Shown piece after piece: positions 1 to 8,310 of a DNA stretch of 64,000 nt; the first letter of the stretch is position 1, and each line of letters begins with the position of its first letter. This DNA comes from SCTD01 sp963781675 (lineage in GTDB: Bacteria > Actinomycetota > Actinomycetes > Mycobacteriales > SCTD01): contig CAWAGF010000002.1 in NCBI GenBank assembly GCA_963781675.1, positions 423,668 through 487,667 on the forward strand, in the 5' to 3' direction. The notes under the pieces are model-generated. The model saw nothing but the letters and a program-made list of their open reading frames with translations. It did no database searches and was not told where the DNA came from. The position numbers and the translations under genes were made by a program.

Positions 1-1034
1 GCGATGGCCTGCGAGCAGTAGTAGACGGCGTGCGGGTAGTCCGTGAGCGGGCCGGGGACGGCGCCCTCCGGGTAGGGGCCGCCGCCGAAGGTCTGGTGGT
101 CGAAGCCGTTGACGACCGACCCGCAGCCCTGGCTCGGGACCGGCGCCGAGGAGAAGTCGTCGTCGCTGAACGCCGCCGCGCTGCACGCGAGGTAGAGCTG
201 GCTGACGAACGTGCGGCCGGTGACCGAGTCGGTGAAGCCGATCGGGTCCAGGCTGATCTTGTTCGAGGGGTCGGCGACGTCGTCGTTGACCAGCGTCCAG
301 GCCGACGTGCGCTTCGCGTCGTCGAACTCCACGACGTACTCGTTCGTGTTCGCCGTGAACAGCGTGCGCCCGCTCTTCCAGCTGTTGCCGATGGACGGCT
401 CGCCCGCGGCCGTCGCGACGCCCTCCGGCGCCTGGTACTGGTGGTAGACCGGCGCCGGCTCGGCGGACTGCGGGAACGCCGGCGGCAGGATCGTCGAGGC
501 GCTGATGGTGGCCGTGTAGTCCTGCCCCTGCGGCAGCGTCTGGAAGGCGCACACCAGCACGTCGTAGACGCCGGGCGCCTTGTCGGTGACGTTGATGCCC
601 TCGGAGTACTGGCTGCCGTCGCTGCTGGCGACCAGCTGGCCGTCCGGTCCGAAGACGTGCAGCGCGAGGTCGGCGATGGCCTCGTTGCCCGGCGCCTCCC
701 AGTCGATCTGGAAGCGGATCAACGTGTCGTAGCGCGGGTCGACGGACGGCGGCACGGTGACGGCGATGTAGTGCTGGTCGTTCAGCTCCTGGGTGCCGTC
801 GGGGCTGCACGCACCCTGCGGGTCGTCCAGCGCGATGCCGGTCGAGCCGTTGTTGAACGGCGCGTGGCCCTGGTAGGTCACCTCGTTGCGGCCGGGCGTC
901 GCCGGCAGCGCGACCGTCTTCTCCGGCGCCTCGGGCGACCCGGTGACGGTCGCGGCGGCGGGCAGCTGCGCGGTGACGGCCAGCAGGACGCCGAGGGCGG
1001 CCAGGCCGAGGGGCAGACGACGAGCACGGTTCAC
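1..1034 (-). CDS. Secreted sialidase-like protein, 3' end outside window
   Basis: A reading frame on the minus strand begins at a GTG (1032-1034), preceded by GGAAGG about 7 nt upstream, and stays open to base 1, giving about 344 residues. The first 28 or so residues are a basic N-terminus plus an Ala/Leu-rich core, a clear Sec signal peptide. The mature part has a beta-rich N-terminal region with many aromatic and Asp residues. From about residue 205 comes a stretch of the type GEPSIGNSWKSG followed by T-L-F-T-A-N-T, which resembles the first blade of BNR/sialidase-like propellers in actinobacterial exported proteins. I see no catalytic residues in the visible part, so enzymatic activity is not supported. 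A TAGCCT box at 1088-1093 could be its -10 element. The family call is by resemblance only. Confidence 0.6.
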   Translation of the reverse strand, partial: MNRARRLPLGLAALGVLLAVTAQLPAAATVTGSPEAPEKTVALPATPGRNEVTYQGHAPFNNGSTGIALDDPQGACSPDGTQELNDQHYIAVTVPPSVDPRYDTLIRFQIDWEAPGNEAIADLALHVFGPDGQLVASSDGSQYSEGINVTDKAPGVYDVLVCAFQTLPQGQDYTATISASTILPPAFPQSAEPAPVYHQYQAPEGVATAAGEPSIGNSWKSGRTLFTANTNEYVVEFDDAKRTSAWTLVNDDVADPSNKISLDPIGFTDSVTGRTFVSQLYLACSAAAFSDDDFSSAPVPSQGCGSVVNGFDHQTFGGGPYPEGAVPGPLTDYPHAVYYCSQAI

Positions 1035-1113
1035 GGGCGGGACCTTCCGAGGCGGACGAACGGCCTCGGCCACCCGGGGTCGGACGCAGGCTACGCGGCG
1101 GGCGCCCCTCGGA

Positions 1114-2667
1114 CTACTCCCACTCGATGGTGCCGGGCGGCTTGCTCGTCACGTCGAGCACGACCCGGTTCACCTCGCGCACCTCGTTGGTGATGCGCGT
1201 GGAGATGGTGGCCAGCACGTCGTACGGGATGCGGGACCAGTCCGCGGTCATCGCGTCCTCGCTGCTGACCGGTCGCAGGACGACGGGGTGGCCGTAGGTC
1301 CGGCCGTCGCCCTGGACGCCCACGCTGCGGACGTCGGCGAGCAGCACGACGGGGCACTGCCAGACGTCGCGGTCCAGGCCGGCGGCGGTGAGCTCCTCCC
1401 GGGCGATCGCGTCCGCCTCGCGCAGCAGGTCGAGCCGGTCCTGGGTGACCTCGCCGATGATGCGGATCCCGAGGCCCGGGCCGGGGAACGGCTGGCGCCA
1501 CACGATGGCCTCGGGCAGGCCGAGCTCCACGCCGACCTTGCGCACCTCGTCCTTGAACAGCGTGCGCAGCGGCTCGACGAGGTCGAACTGGAGGTCCTCC
1601 GGCAGGCCGCCCACGTTGTGGTGGCTCTTGATGTTGCTGGTCCCCGCGCCGCCGCCGGACTCGACGACGTCCGGGTAGAGGGTGCCCTGCACGAGGAAGT
1701 CGACCGGCTCGTCGGCGCTGATCTCGCGCGCGGCCGCCTCGAACGCGCGGATGAACTCGCGGCCGATCGCCTTGCGCTTGGCCTCCGGGTCGGTGACCCC
1801 GGCTAGCGCCTCGAGGAAGGTCCCGCTCGCCTCGACGACGTGCAGGTCGACGCCCGTGGCCGCCACGAAGTCCTGCTCGACCTGCTCGGCCTCGCCCTTG
1901 CGCAGCAGCCCGTGGTCGACGAACACGCAGGTGAGCTGGTCGCCCACGGCGCGCTGCACGAGCGCCGCCGCGACCGCGCTGTCGACGCCGCCCGACAGCC
2001 CGCAGATGACGCGGCCGGAGCCGACCTGGGCGCGGATGCGCTCGACCTGGTCCTCGACGACGTTGACCATCGTCCAGGTGGGCCGGCAGCCGGCGCCCTC
2101 GAGCAGGAAGCGCTTGAGCACCTCCTGGCCGTGCTCGCTGTGCAGGACCTCCGGGTGGAACTGCACGCCGTAGAGCCCGCGCGCGGTGTCCTCGAACGCC
2201 GCGACCGGCGTCTGCGGCGTCGAGGCGGTCACCCGGAAGCCGTCCGGCGCCTCCGACACGGCGTCGTTGTGCGACATCCACACCGACTGCGCGCCCGGCA
2301 GGCCGCTGAACAGCACGCCCGGGTCGACGACCGCGAGCGCGGTGCGGCCGAACTCCGCGGTGCCGGTCTGCGCGACGGTGCCGCCGAGGGAGGCGGCCAT
2401 GGCCTGGAAGCCGTAGCAGATGCCGAACGTCGGGACGCCGGTGTCGAAGAAGCCGGCCGCCACCTGCGGAGCGCCCTCGGCGTAGACCGACGACGGTCCG
2501 CCGGACAGGATCACGGCCTTGGGCGCCCGGGCCCGGATCTCCTCGGCGGTGATCGTGTGCGGGACGATCTCGCTGTAGACGTGGCACTCGCGCACGCGGC
2601 GGGCGATCAGCTGCGCGTACTGCGCGCCGAAGTCGACGACCAGGACGGTGTCTGCGTCTGGGTTCAC
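1114..2667 (-). CDS. guaA: GMP synthase (glutamine-hydrolysing)
   Basis: GuaA converts XMP to GMP with glutamine and ATP, the last step of guanine nucleotide synthesis in the cytoplasm. The class I glutamine amidotransferase domain (about 8-195) carries the nucleophile Cys84 in GICYGFQAM and the HPE of the triad in GVQFHPEVLHS. The ATP pyrophosphatase domain follows with P-loop SGGVDSAVAAAL near 224-235. The C-terminal dimerisation domain ends in the typical KPPGTIEWE. The frame is open back to an ATG at 2709, but I prefer the GTG at 2667: a TAGCCT -10 box lies 7 nt before it, so the mRNA is probably leaderless, and the protein then has the usual length (517 aa). guaB and guaB3 lie about 4.5 kb away. 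Confidence 0.95.
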   Translation of the reverse strand: MNPDADTVLVVDFGAQYAQLIARRVRECHVYSEIVPHTITAEEIRARAPKAVILSGGPSSVYAEGAPQVAAGFFDTGVPTFGICYGFQAMAASLGGTVAQTGTAEFGRTALAVVDPGVLFSGLPGAQSVWMSHNDAVSEAPDGFRVTASTPQTPVAAFEDTARGLYGVQFHPEVLHSEHGQEVLKRFLLEGAGCRPTWTMVNVVEDQVERIRAQVGSGRVICGLSGGVDSAVAAALVQRAVGDQLTCVFVDHGLLRKGEAEQVEQDFVAATGVDLHVVEASGTFLEALAGVTDPEAKRKAIGREFIRAFEAAAREISADEPVDFLVQGTLYPDVVESGGGAGTSNIKSHHNVGGLPEDLQFDLVEPLRTLFKDEVRKVGVELGLPEAIVWRQPFPGPGLGIRIIGEVTQDRLDLLREADAIAREELTAAGLDRDVWQCPVVLLADVRSVGVQGDGRTYGHPVVLRPVSSEDAMTADWSRIPYDVLATISTRITNEVREVNRVVLDVTSKPPGTIEWE

Positions 2668-2674
2668 CTCGGCG

Positions 2675-2680
2675 AGGCTA
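2675..2680 (-). promoter_or_regulatory. -10 box of guaA (leaderless)
   Basis: TAGCCT reads toward guaA and ends 7 nt before its GTG start, the spacing expected if transcription begins at the start codon. No convincing -35 is visible. Confidence 0.5.
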
Positions 2681-2753
2681 CCGAGGGGCGCGAGGATCCG
2701 GCCGGTCATCCGTACAGGGGAGGACGAACACCCCTTCCGACTCCTGGAGCGAC

Positions 2754-4199
2754 ATGCGCGCCACCCGCCGAGCGGCCGGCCTCGCGGCCGCCAGCCTCGT
2801 CCTCGCCACCGGCGCCTCGGCGCTGGTCGCCACGCCCTCGACCGCCGCGGGCAGCGCCCCGGTGCAGGCGTGGCTGACGGACCGGCTGGCCTCGGCCGCC
2901 CCGACCGAGGTGCTGCGCGTCTACGTGCACGCCGACAACGCCGCCCACGCGCAGCGGGCTGCCCGCGCCGCCGGGCTCGGCGTGCAGGAGGTGTTCTCCA
3001 AGGTCGGCATCGCCGTGGCGGTGGGCACCCCGGCCGCCGTGCGGGCTGCGCGCCTGCAGCCGTTCGTCAGCTACGTCGAGGGCGACCGCCCGGTCACCCC
3101 GCTGCTCGAGACGTCGAACGTCGCCACCCGCGGCGCGGAGGCGGTCGCCACGATCGACGGGCCGGACGGCAGCGACCTCGACGGCAGCGGCGTCAGCATC
3201 GCCATCATCGACAGCGGCGTCGACGGCACCCACCCCTTCTTCCGCGAGGCCGACGGCAGCAGCAAGGTCGTCCGCAACCTCAAGAGCGCCTGCCTGTTCG
3301 TCTCCTTCACCGCGACCGACAGCTGCTTCGTCGACGTCCTCACCAACGACAGCGACACCCTGTCGACGGGCGGCCACGGCACGCACGTCGCGGGCATCGC
3401 CGCCGGGGTCCCGACGGTCCTGTCCGACGGCACCCGCATGCAGGGCGCTGCGCCCGGCGCCAAGCTGATCGCGCTGTCCGTCGGCCAGGCCGTGAGCGTC
3501 TACGGCGGCGACACCGGCCTGAACTGGGTCCTCGACCACCACGCCGACCCGTGCGGTGACGGCAGCTGCCCGCCCATCAAGGTCACCAACAACTCCTACG
3601 GCGTCGGCGGCGGCTCGGAGTTCGACGCGAACAGCGCGACGGTCAAGCTGCAGCGCGCGCTGGCCGCCGAGGGCGTCGTCACGGCGTGGGCCGCGGGCAA
3701 CGACGGCGGCGACGGCACCGGCTCCTCGCAGACCACGAACGGCCCGGGCATGGACCCGACCGGCGGCATCCTCATGGTCGCGTCGTACGACGACCGCGGC
3801 ACGGGCACCCGTGACGGCGTCGTCTCGGACTTCAGCTCGCGCGGCGTGCGCGGCGACCTGCAGACCTACCCGGACATCAGCGCGCCGGGCACCGACATCC
3901 AGTCGTCCTGCCGCGCCTACCTGCCGATCTGCAGCACCGGCCTCTCCCCGGTGGCGGGCGGCGACTACAACACGATCAGCGGCACCTCGATGGCCACGCC
4001 GCACATCGCCGGCATCGTCGCCCAGCTGTTCGAGAAGAACCCGGCCGCGACGCCGGCGCAGGTGGAGCGCGCGCTGGTCGACGGCGCCTACGCCTTCACC
4101 GACGGCGCGGCCTACGAGGCGGACCCGCGCGGCGGCCTCACCAGCTTCGACAAGGGCCACGGGCTCGTGGACGTGGTGCGCTCGGCCGGGCTCGTCTAG
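2754..4199 (+). CDS. Secreted subtilisin-like serine protease (S8)
   Basis: An exported subtilase of 481 aa. A Sec signal peptide with an Ala-rich core covers about residues 1-33. An I9-like propeptide (about 45-115) follows and would act as an intramolecular chaperone removed on maturation. The catalytic triad is visible: Asp in SIAIIDSGVDGTHP, His in GGHGTHVAGIAAG, and Ser in ISGTSMATPHIAG near the C-terminus. The oxyanion-hole Asn region is in KVTNNSYGVGG. The ATG has GGAG 5 nt upstream. The gene is divergent from guaA, and a hairpin lies just after its stop. No anchor or sorting motif is seen, so the product is probably released to the medium. Confidence 0.93.
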   Translation: MRATRRAAGLAAASLVLATGASALVATPSTAAGSAPVQAWLTDRLASAAPTEVLRVYVHADNAAHAQRAARAAGLGVQEVFSKVGIAVAVGTPAAVRAARLQPFVSYVEGDRPVTPLLETSNVATRGAEAVATIDGPDGSDLDGSGVSIAIIDSGVDGTHPFFREADGSSKVVRNLKSACLFVSFTATDSCFVDVLTNDSDTLSTGGHGTHVAGIAAGVPTVLSDGTRMQGAAPGAKLIALSVGQAVSVYGGDTGLNWVLDHHADPCGDGSCPPIKVTNNSYGVGGGSEFDANSATVKLQRALAAEGVVTAWAAGNDGGDGTGSSQTTNGPGMDPTGGILMVASYDDRGTGTRDGVVSDFSSRGVRGDLQTYPDISAPGTDIQSSCRAYLPICSTGLSPVAGGDYNTISGTSMATPHIAGIVAQLFEKNPAATPAQVERALVDGAYAFTDGAAYEADPRGGLTSFDKGHGLVDVVRSAGLV

Positions 4200-4216
4200 C
4201 CCGGCGCCCCGCACGA

Positions 4217-4253
4217 CCGACGGTCCGGACTCCCGCGGGGGCCGGGCCGTCGG
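4217..4253. terminator. Bidirectional terminator-like hairpin
   Basis: CCGACGG-T-CCGG pairs with CCGG-G-CCGTCGG (12 pairs including one G-U on one strand) around a 13-nt loop, between the convergent protease and DUF427 genes. There is no T-run, as is common in high-GC genomes. Confidence 0.6.
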
Positions 4254-4264
4254 GCTGTCCGGGA

Positions 4265-4550
4265 TCAGTCGACGACGTCGACGCCCTTCCAGAACGCGAC
4301 CCGGTCCTTGATCTGCTCGGCGGCCTGCTTGGGCTCCGGGTAGTACCAGGCGGCGTCCTCGTTGAGCTGCCCGTCCACCTGCACGCGACCAGTAGCTCGC
4401 CGTGCCCTTCCAGGGGCAGACGCTCGTGCGGGCGGACGGCACGAGGACGTCGTCCCGCACCGCCTCGCGCGGGAAGTAGTGGTTGCCCTCGACGACCACG
4501 GTGTCGTCGGACTGGGCGAGGACGGTGCCGTTCCAGGATGCAGTGGCCAT
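4265..4550 (-). pseudogene. DUF427 family protein, frame broken by one base
   Basis: Two overlapping frames together give one complete DUF427 protein of about 95 aa. The first frame starts at the ATG of 4548-4550 (MATASWNGTVLAQSDDT...) and runs through VCPWKGTASYW. The second resumes with VQVDGQLNEDAAWYYPEP and ends KGVDVVD. The span is 286 nt, one more than a multiple of three, and removing one base near 4385-4387 restores a clean reading frame. Both halves are well conserved, so a sequencing or assembly insertion is more likely than a decayed gene. DUF427 proteins are small beta proteins of unknown function. The gene is convergent with the protease and divergent from the lipoprotein gene. 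Confidence 0.8.
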
Positions 4551-4631
4551 GGGAAGAGCAGACACCCGCAGGAGCCGCAGCGCCAGCCCGCCGTGGTGGC
4601 GGGCCCGCGGGCGGCGCAGCATGCTGGGCCG

Positions 4632-5105
4632 GTGCGCCCGTCCCTGCCCGCCCTCGTGGTGCTCGCGGCGGTCCTGACGGGCTGCACCGGCGACGCCCGG
4701 GGGCGCCCGGCAGCCGCGCAGGGGTGCGGCGCGCTCGACGCCCAGCGGGAGGAGCAGCTCGGCGGGACGGACGTGCCCGAGGTGCCCGAGCAGCAGGCGA
4801 ACGTCGTGGTGAAGCTGTCCAGCTCGTCGGCGCAGCCGCAGCGCATCACGCTGCGGGCGGCGGGCCGGGTGCTGCTGGCCGTGCGCGTGCCCGCGGCGCC
4901 GCCCGACTGCTACCTGGGCGGCAAGGTGTTCACGCACCGCTTCCGCCTGCCGGCGACGCCGACACGGATCGAGGCCACGGCGGGCGAGGACCGGTCCGCG
5001 ACGGTCCTCACGCCCGGCGCGCAGCGGCAGTGGCTGACCCTGCTGCCGCAGGACGGCTTCCCGCTGGACCTCAAGGCGTGGCCGGACGAGCCGCTGTTCG
5101 GCTGA
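4632..5105 (+). CDS. Small putative lipoprotein
   Basis: A 157-aa product with a short basic N-terminus, a hydrophobic stretch (ALVVLAAVLTGC) and a lipobox LTGC with Cys18, so it should be lipid-anchored outside the membrane. The mature part holds two further Cys and a run of beta-strand-like segments (RITLRAAGRVLLAVRVPAAP). The start is a GTG at 4632; the ATG at 4621 is in another frame. No Shine-Dalgarno of note is visible. I do not recognise the family. It lies between two convergent minus-strand genes and seems to be transcribed alone. Confidence 0.65.
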   Translation: MRPSLPALVVLAAVLTGCTGDARGRPAAAQGCGALDAQREEQLGGTDVPEVPEQQANVVVKLSSSSAQPQRITLRAAGRVLLAVRVPAAPPDCYLGGKVFTHRFRLPATPTRIEATAGEDRSATVLTPGAQRQWLTLLPQDGFPLDLKAWPDEPLFG

Positions 5106-5156
5106 GGGTGCGGGTGGCCCCGGCCGGCCTTCCATCGGAGGCGGACCCGCAGCGCC

Positions 5157-7031
5157 CTACGCCCGGCCGCGCACCGTCACCGCGGTGAGGAAGCCGTCCC
5201 GCCCCGCGAACGAGGCCTCCACGGCCGCCCCTGCCGGCACCTGCGCGCTCGCGCGGCCGGCGCTGTCGGTCGTCGCCGTCACGCTTCGGCCGCCGAAGCG
5301 GAGCACGACCCGCTGACCGGCCAGCGCGTGACGCGGGCTGTCGTCGTCGGTCAGCGTGGCGGTGACGGTGCGCGCGGTGCCGGAGCCGGTGCTGCGCACG
5401 GCCAGCACTGCCCGCTCGAGGACCACGCGCAGGTCGCTGCTGAGCTCGCCCTCGCCGGCGCTGCCGCTGCTCCCGACGACCAGCTGCCGCAGCCCGGCCG
5501 CCTCGCTGACCGGCACAGCGAGCGTCGCGCTGCCCTGCCGGTCGGTGCGGGCGCTGACGGCGCGGCCGTTGCCGACGCGGGCGGTCAGCACCTGGTCGGC
5601 GGCCACGCGGCCGTCGGCGGTGGTGACGGTGACGCTGACCAGCGCGAGGTCGCTCGTCTGCACCTGGCCGGGCAGCGAGGCGCTGATCCGCGGCGCGAAG
5701 CAGGTGTTGTCACCGACCGTGTAGCGGCCGCGGGTCGCGTCCGCGGCGCTGGTGGCGGTGTCCGCCGTGAAGGCGACGCCGGGGGCCAGCGCGGCGCTGC
5801 GGCCCGTCAGCCCCTCGAGCGCCGTGCCGTCCGGCAGCGGCCGGTCGAGCACCGTGGCCAGCGCCGCGCGGTCGACGGAGAGCACGACCTGGCTGCTGAC
5901 GACGTCGAAGGCCGCCGTCACCTTCAGGTCGGCCGCGGCCGTGCCGTCGACCGTCGCGGTGCCCGGCCCCTCGGCGCTGGCCCGCAGCACGACGACCTTG
6001 TCGCCGACGGTGAACTGGTACTCGAAGCGGTGGCCGGTGAAGGCCGGGAACGACGGACCGTCCGAGAGGGCGTCGACCGCGAGGTGGCCGGCCAGCTCGG
6101 TGGGCGTCGTGCGGCCGGTGACGCTGAGCAGGTCGAGGTCGGGGTCGTTCGGCGCCTGCGCCCCCGGGCGCGCGTCGCCGCGGGCGTCGGCGAAGCCGAA
6201 GCAGCCGGCGGCGGGCACCGGCACGGTCGGCTGCGGCTGCGGTTCGGCCGGGGCCGCGCTCGGCGAGGCGGACGCCGACGCGGCGGGGCTGGCGCTCGCC
6301 GACGCCTCGGGGGTGGCCGAGGACGCCGGCGACGCGGTCGGCGAGGCGGCAGCGCTCGGGCTCGCCGCGGCCGACGCCGGCGCGCTCGTGGCCGGCGCCG
6401 GTGCGCCGCCGAGCGTGCAGGCGGTGCCGACGACCGGCTTCAGCGGCGTCAGCGCCTCGTCGTACTTCGCGGGCGTCAGCGACCCGAGCAGCACCTGGTC
6501 GAACGTCTCGGCCTTGAGGTCGGACACGGCCTGGCCCTTGGCCGGCTTGCCCACGGCCGCGTCGAGCTGGTCGAGCGGCCCGGTCAGCGTCACCGTGCTC
6601 TTCTCGACGTCGAACGTCGCGGTCGCGTCGCCGGTCGCGTCGGTGTCCAGGTTGTAGAAGCCCGCGGTGACGTCGACCTCCTCGCCGAGCGGCGCGGTGC
6701 GGTCGACGTACAGGATCAGGTCCTGCTCGGCCAGCGTGAAGCGGAAGCGGAACTCGTCGCCGGCGTCGCTGGACGAGGCGCCGAGGCCGTCCGTCGTGAT
6801 CGTGCCGACGAGGTCCTTGCCGACGGTGCCGAACGACGCGGACACGATGTCGAGCTGTGCGTCGGCCAGCACGGCCACGTCGGACTGGTCGGTCGTCGCG
6901 TCGCCCTTCGGGTCGGTCCAGGACGCGCAGCTCGCCGCGGAGGCCCCGCCGAGCGGGATGAGGACGCCGGCGAGCAGGCCGGTGGAGAGCACGCCGACGT
7001 ACAGACGGCGGTGCAGGCGCGAGGTCGGCAC
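5157..7031 (-). CDS. Secreted two-repeat protein with Ala/Ser/Pro linker
   Basis: An exported protein of 624 aa with a signal peptide (about 1-33, ending GGASAAS). Two related beta domains follow, about 34-205 and about 275-450. Each starts with Cys-x-x-(W/F)-x-D-x-(K/R)-GDA, then a D-L/I-D-I/L-x-S motif, and each closes with a second Cys, suggesting a disulphide-framed module. A linker of about 55 residues made almost only of Ala, Ser and Pro (209-265) joins them. The last 170 residues contain two Ig-like strands sets of the type seen in bacterial surface proteins (VSVTVTTADGRVAADQVLTARV; VVLRFGGRSVTATTDSAGRAS). Function unknown; adhesion or wall binding would fit. The 100 bp upstream (7032-7131) holds no gene. 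Confidence 0.75.
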   Translation of the reverse strand: MPTSRLHRRLYVGVLSTGLLAGVLIPLGGASAASCASWTDPKGDATTDQSDVAVLADAQLDIVSASFGTVGKDLVGTITTDGLGASSSDAGDEFRFRFTLAEQDLILYVDRTAPLGEEVDVTAGFYNLDTDATGDATATFDVEKSTVTLTGPLDQLDAAVGKPAKGQAVSDLKAETFDQVLLGSLTPAKYDEALTPLKPVVGTACTLGGAPAPATSAPASAAASPSAAASPTASPASSATPEASASASPAASASASPSAAPAEPQPQPTVPVPAAGCFGFADARGDARPGAQAPNDPDLDLLSVTGRTTPTELAGHLAVDALSDGPSFPAFTGHRFEYQFTVGDKVVVLRASAEGPGTATVDGTAAADLKVTAAFDVVSSQVVLSVDRAALATVLDRPLPDGTALEGLTGRSAALAPGVAFTADTATSAADATRGRYTVGDNTCFAPRISASLPGQVQTSDLALVSVTVTTADGRVAADQVLTARVGNGRAVSARTDRQGSATLAVPVSEAAGLRQLVVGSSGSAGEGELSSDLRVVLERAVLAVRSTGSGTARTVTATLTDDDSPRHALAGQRVVLRFGGRSVTATTDSAGRASAQVPAGAAVEASFAGRDGFLTAVTVRGRA

Positions 7032-7131
7032 GGGGGGACTCCTGTCACACGGCTGGGGTGACGTGGACAGTTCGCCGTCGTGCGGCCATCTCCTGCTCGG
7101 CGCACCGCCGGCAGGCCGCAGGGCCCCTCTG

Positions 7132-8310
7132 CTAGCGGGCGCCCATCCCGACGCCCTGCTGGCGCTGGAGGCTCTTGCCCTCGGTGGTGACCGACGGGGC
7201 GACCATGACCTCGACCTTCTGGAACTCCTTGATGGAGCTGTAGCCGGTCATCGCCATCGCGCGGCGCAGGCCGCCCATGAGGTTGGTCGTGCCCTCGTCG
7301 GTGCGCGCCGGGCCGAGCAGCACCTCCTCGAGGGTGCCGACCGGCTCGACCTGCACGCGGGTCCCGCGCGGGAGCTCCGGGTGGTAGGAGCCGTGGCCCC
7401 AGTGCCAGCCGCGGCCCGGCGCGTCGGAGGCGCGCGCCAGCGGGCTGCCCATCATGACGGCGTCGGCGCCGCAGGCGATCGCCTTCGCGACGTCACCCCC
7501 GGTGCGCATGCCGCCGTCGGCGATGACGTGCACGTAGCGGCCGCCGGACTCGTCGAGGTAGTCGCGGCGGGCGCCCGCGGCGTCGGCGATGGAGGTCGCC
7601 ATCGGGACGCCGAGGCCGAGCACGCCGCGGGTGGTGTTCGCCTGGCCGGGTCCGACGCCGACGAGGATGCCGGCCGCGCCGGTGCGCATGAGGTGCAGCG
7701 CCGACTGGTAGGTCGCGCAGCCGCCGACGAGCACCGGCACGTCGAGGTCGGCGATGAACCGCTTGAGGTTCAGGGGCTCCGAGCGCGAGGAGACGTGCTC
7801 GGCCGACACGACCGTGCCCTGGATGACGAACAGGTCGACGCCGCTGTCGAGCACCGTCTGCGCGAACTGCACCGTCCGCTGCGGCGTCAGCGAGGCGGCG
7901 ACGGTGACGCCGGCGTCGCGGATCTGCTTGACCCGCGCGGTGATGAGGTCGGCCTCGATCGGCTTGCTGTAGATCTCCTGCATGCGCGCCGTCGCGACGT
8001 CGTCGGGCAGCGAGGCGATCTCGTCCAGCAGCGGCTCGGGGTCGTCGTACCGCGTCCAGAGGCCTTCGAGGTTGAGCACGCCGAGGCCGCCGAGGCGGCC
8101 GATCTCGATGGCGGAGGTCGGCGAGACGACGCCGTCCATCGCGGACGCGACGAGCGGCAGGTCGAAGCGGTAGGCGTCGATCTCCCACGCGATCGAGACG
8201 TCCTCGGGGTCGCGCGTGCGGCGCGACGGGACGATCGCGATCTCGTCGAACCCGTAGGCGCGACGGCCGCTCTTGCCGATCCCGATCTCGACGACGTCGT
8301 TGCCGGCCAT
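7132..8310 (-). CDS. guaB3: GuaB3-type IMP dehydrogenase family protein
   Basis: A 392-aa member of the IMPDH/GMP reductase fold that lacks the CBS pair of GuaB, matching the actinobacterial GuaB3 group. Conserved parts include the N-terminal VEIGIGKSGRRAYGFDEI, a barrel with ASAMDGVVSPTSA, GGCATYQSALHLMRTGAAG, and VGVGPGQANTTRGVLG. In this last motif the position of the IMPDH catalytic Cys is occupied by Asn/Thr, so classical IMP oxidation by a Cys adduct is not expected. The ATG overlaps the guaB stop (TGATG), so the two are translationally coupled. The biochemical role of GuaB3 is poorly defined; some relatives have GMP reductase activity, which I cannot judge here. Confidence 0.9.
   Translation of the reverse strand: MAGNDVVEIGIGKSGRRAYGFDEIAIVPSRRTRDPEDVSIAWEIDAYRFDLPLVASAMDGVVSPTSAIEIGRLGGLGVLNLEGLWTRYDDPEPLLDEIASLPDDVATARMQEIYSKPIEADLITARVKQIRDAGVTVAASLTPQRTVQFAQTVLDSGVDLFVIQGTVVSAEHVSSRSEPLNLKRFIADLDVPVLVGGCATYQSALHLMRTGAAGILVGVGPGQANTTRGVLGLGVPMATSIADAAGARRDYLDESGGRYVHVIADGGMRTGGDVAKAIACGADAVMMGSPLARASDAPGRGWHWGHGSYHPELPRGTRVQVEPVGTLEEVLLGPARTDEGTTNLMGGLRRAMAMTGYSSIKEFQKVEVMVAPSVTTEGKSLQRQQGVGMGAR

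Noticed and set aside
2706..5135. An 809-codon minus-strand frame over the subtilisin and lipoprotein genes
   Set aside because: Apart from the first half of the DUF427 protein it is a shadow of genes on the other strand.
5157..7061. Plus-strand frame of 577 codons opposite the repeat protein
   Set aside because: Its translation is Gly/Arg/Ala low-complexity without domains; the minus-strand frame has a signal peptide and paired domains.
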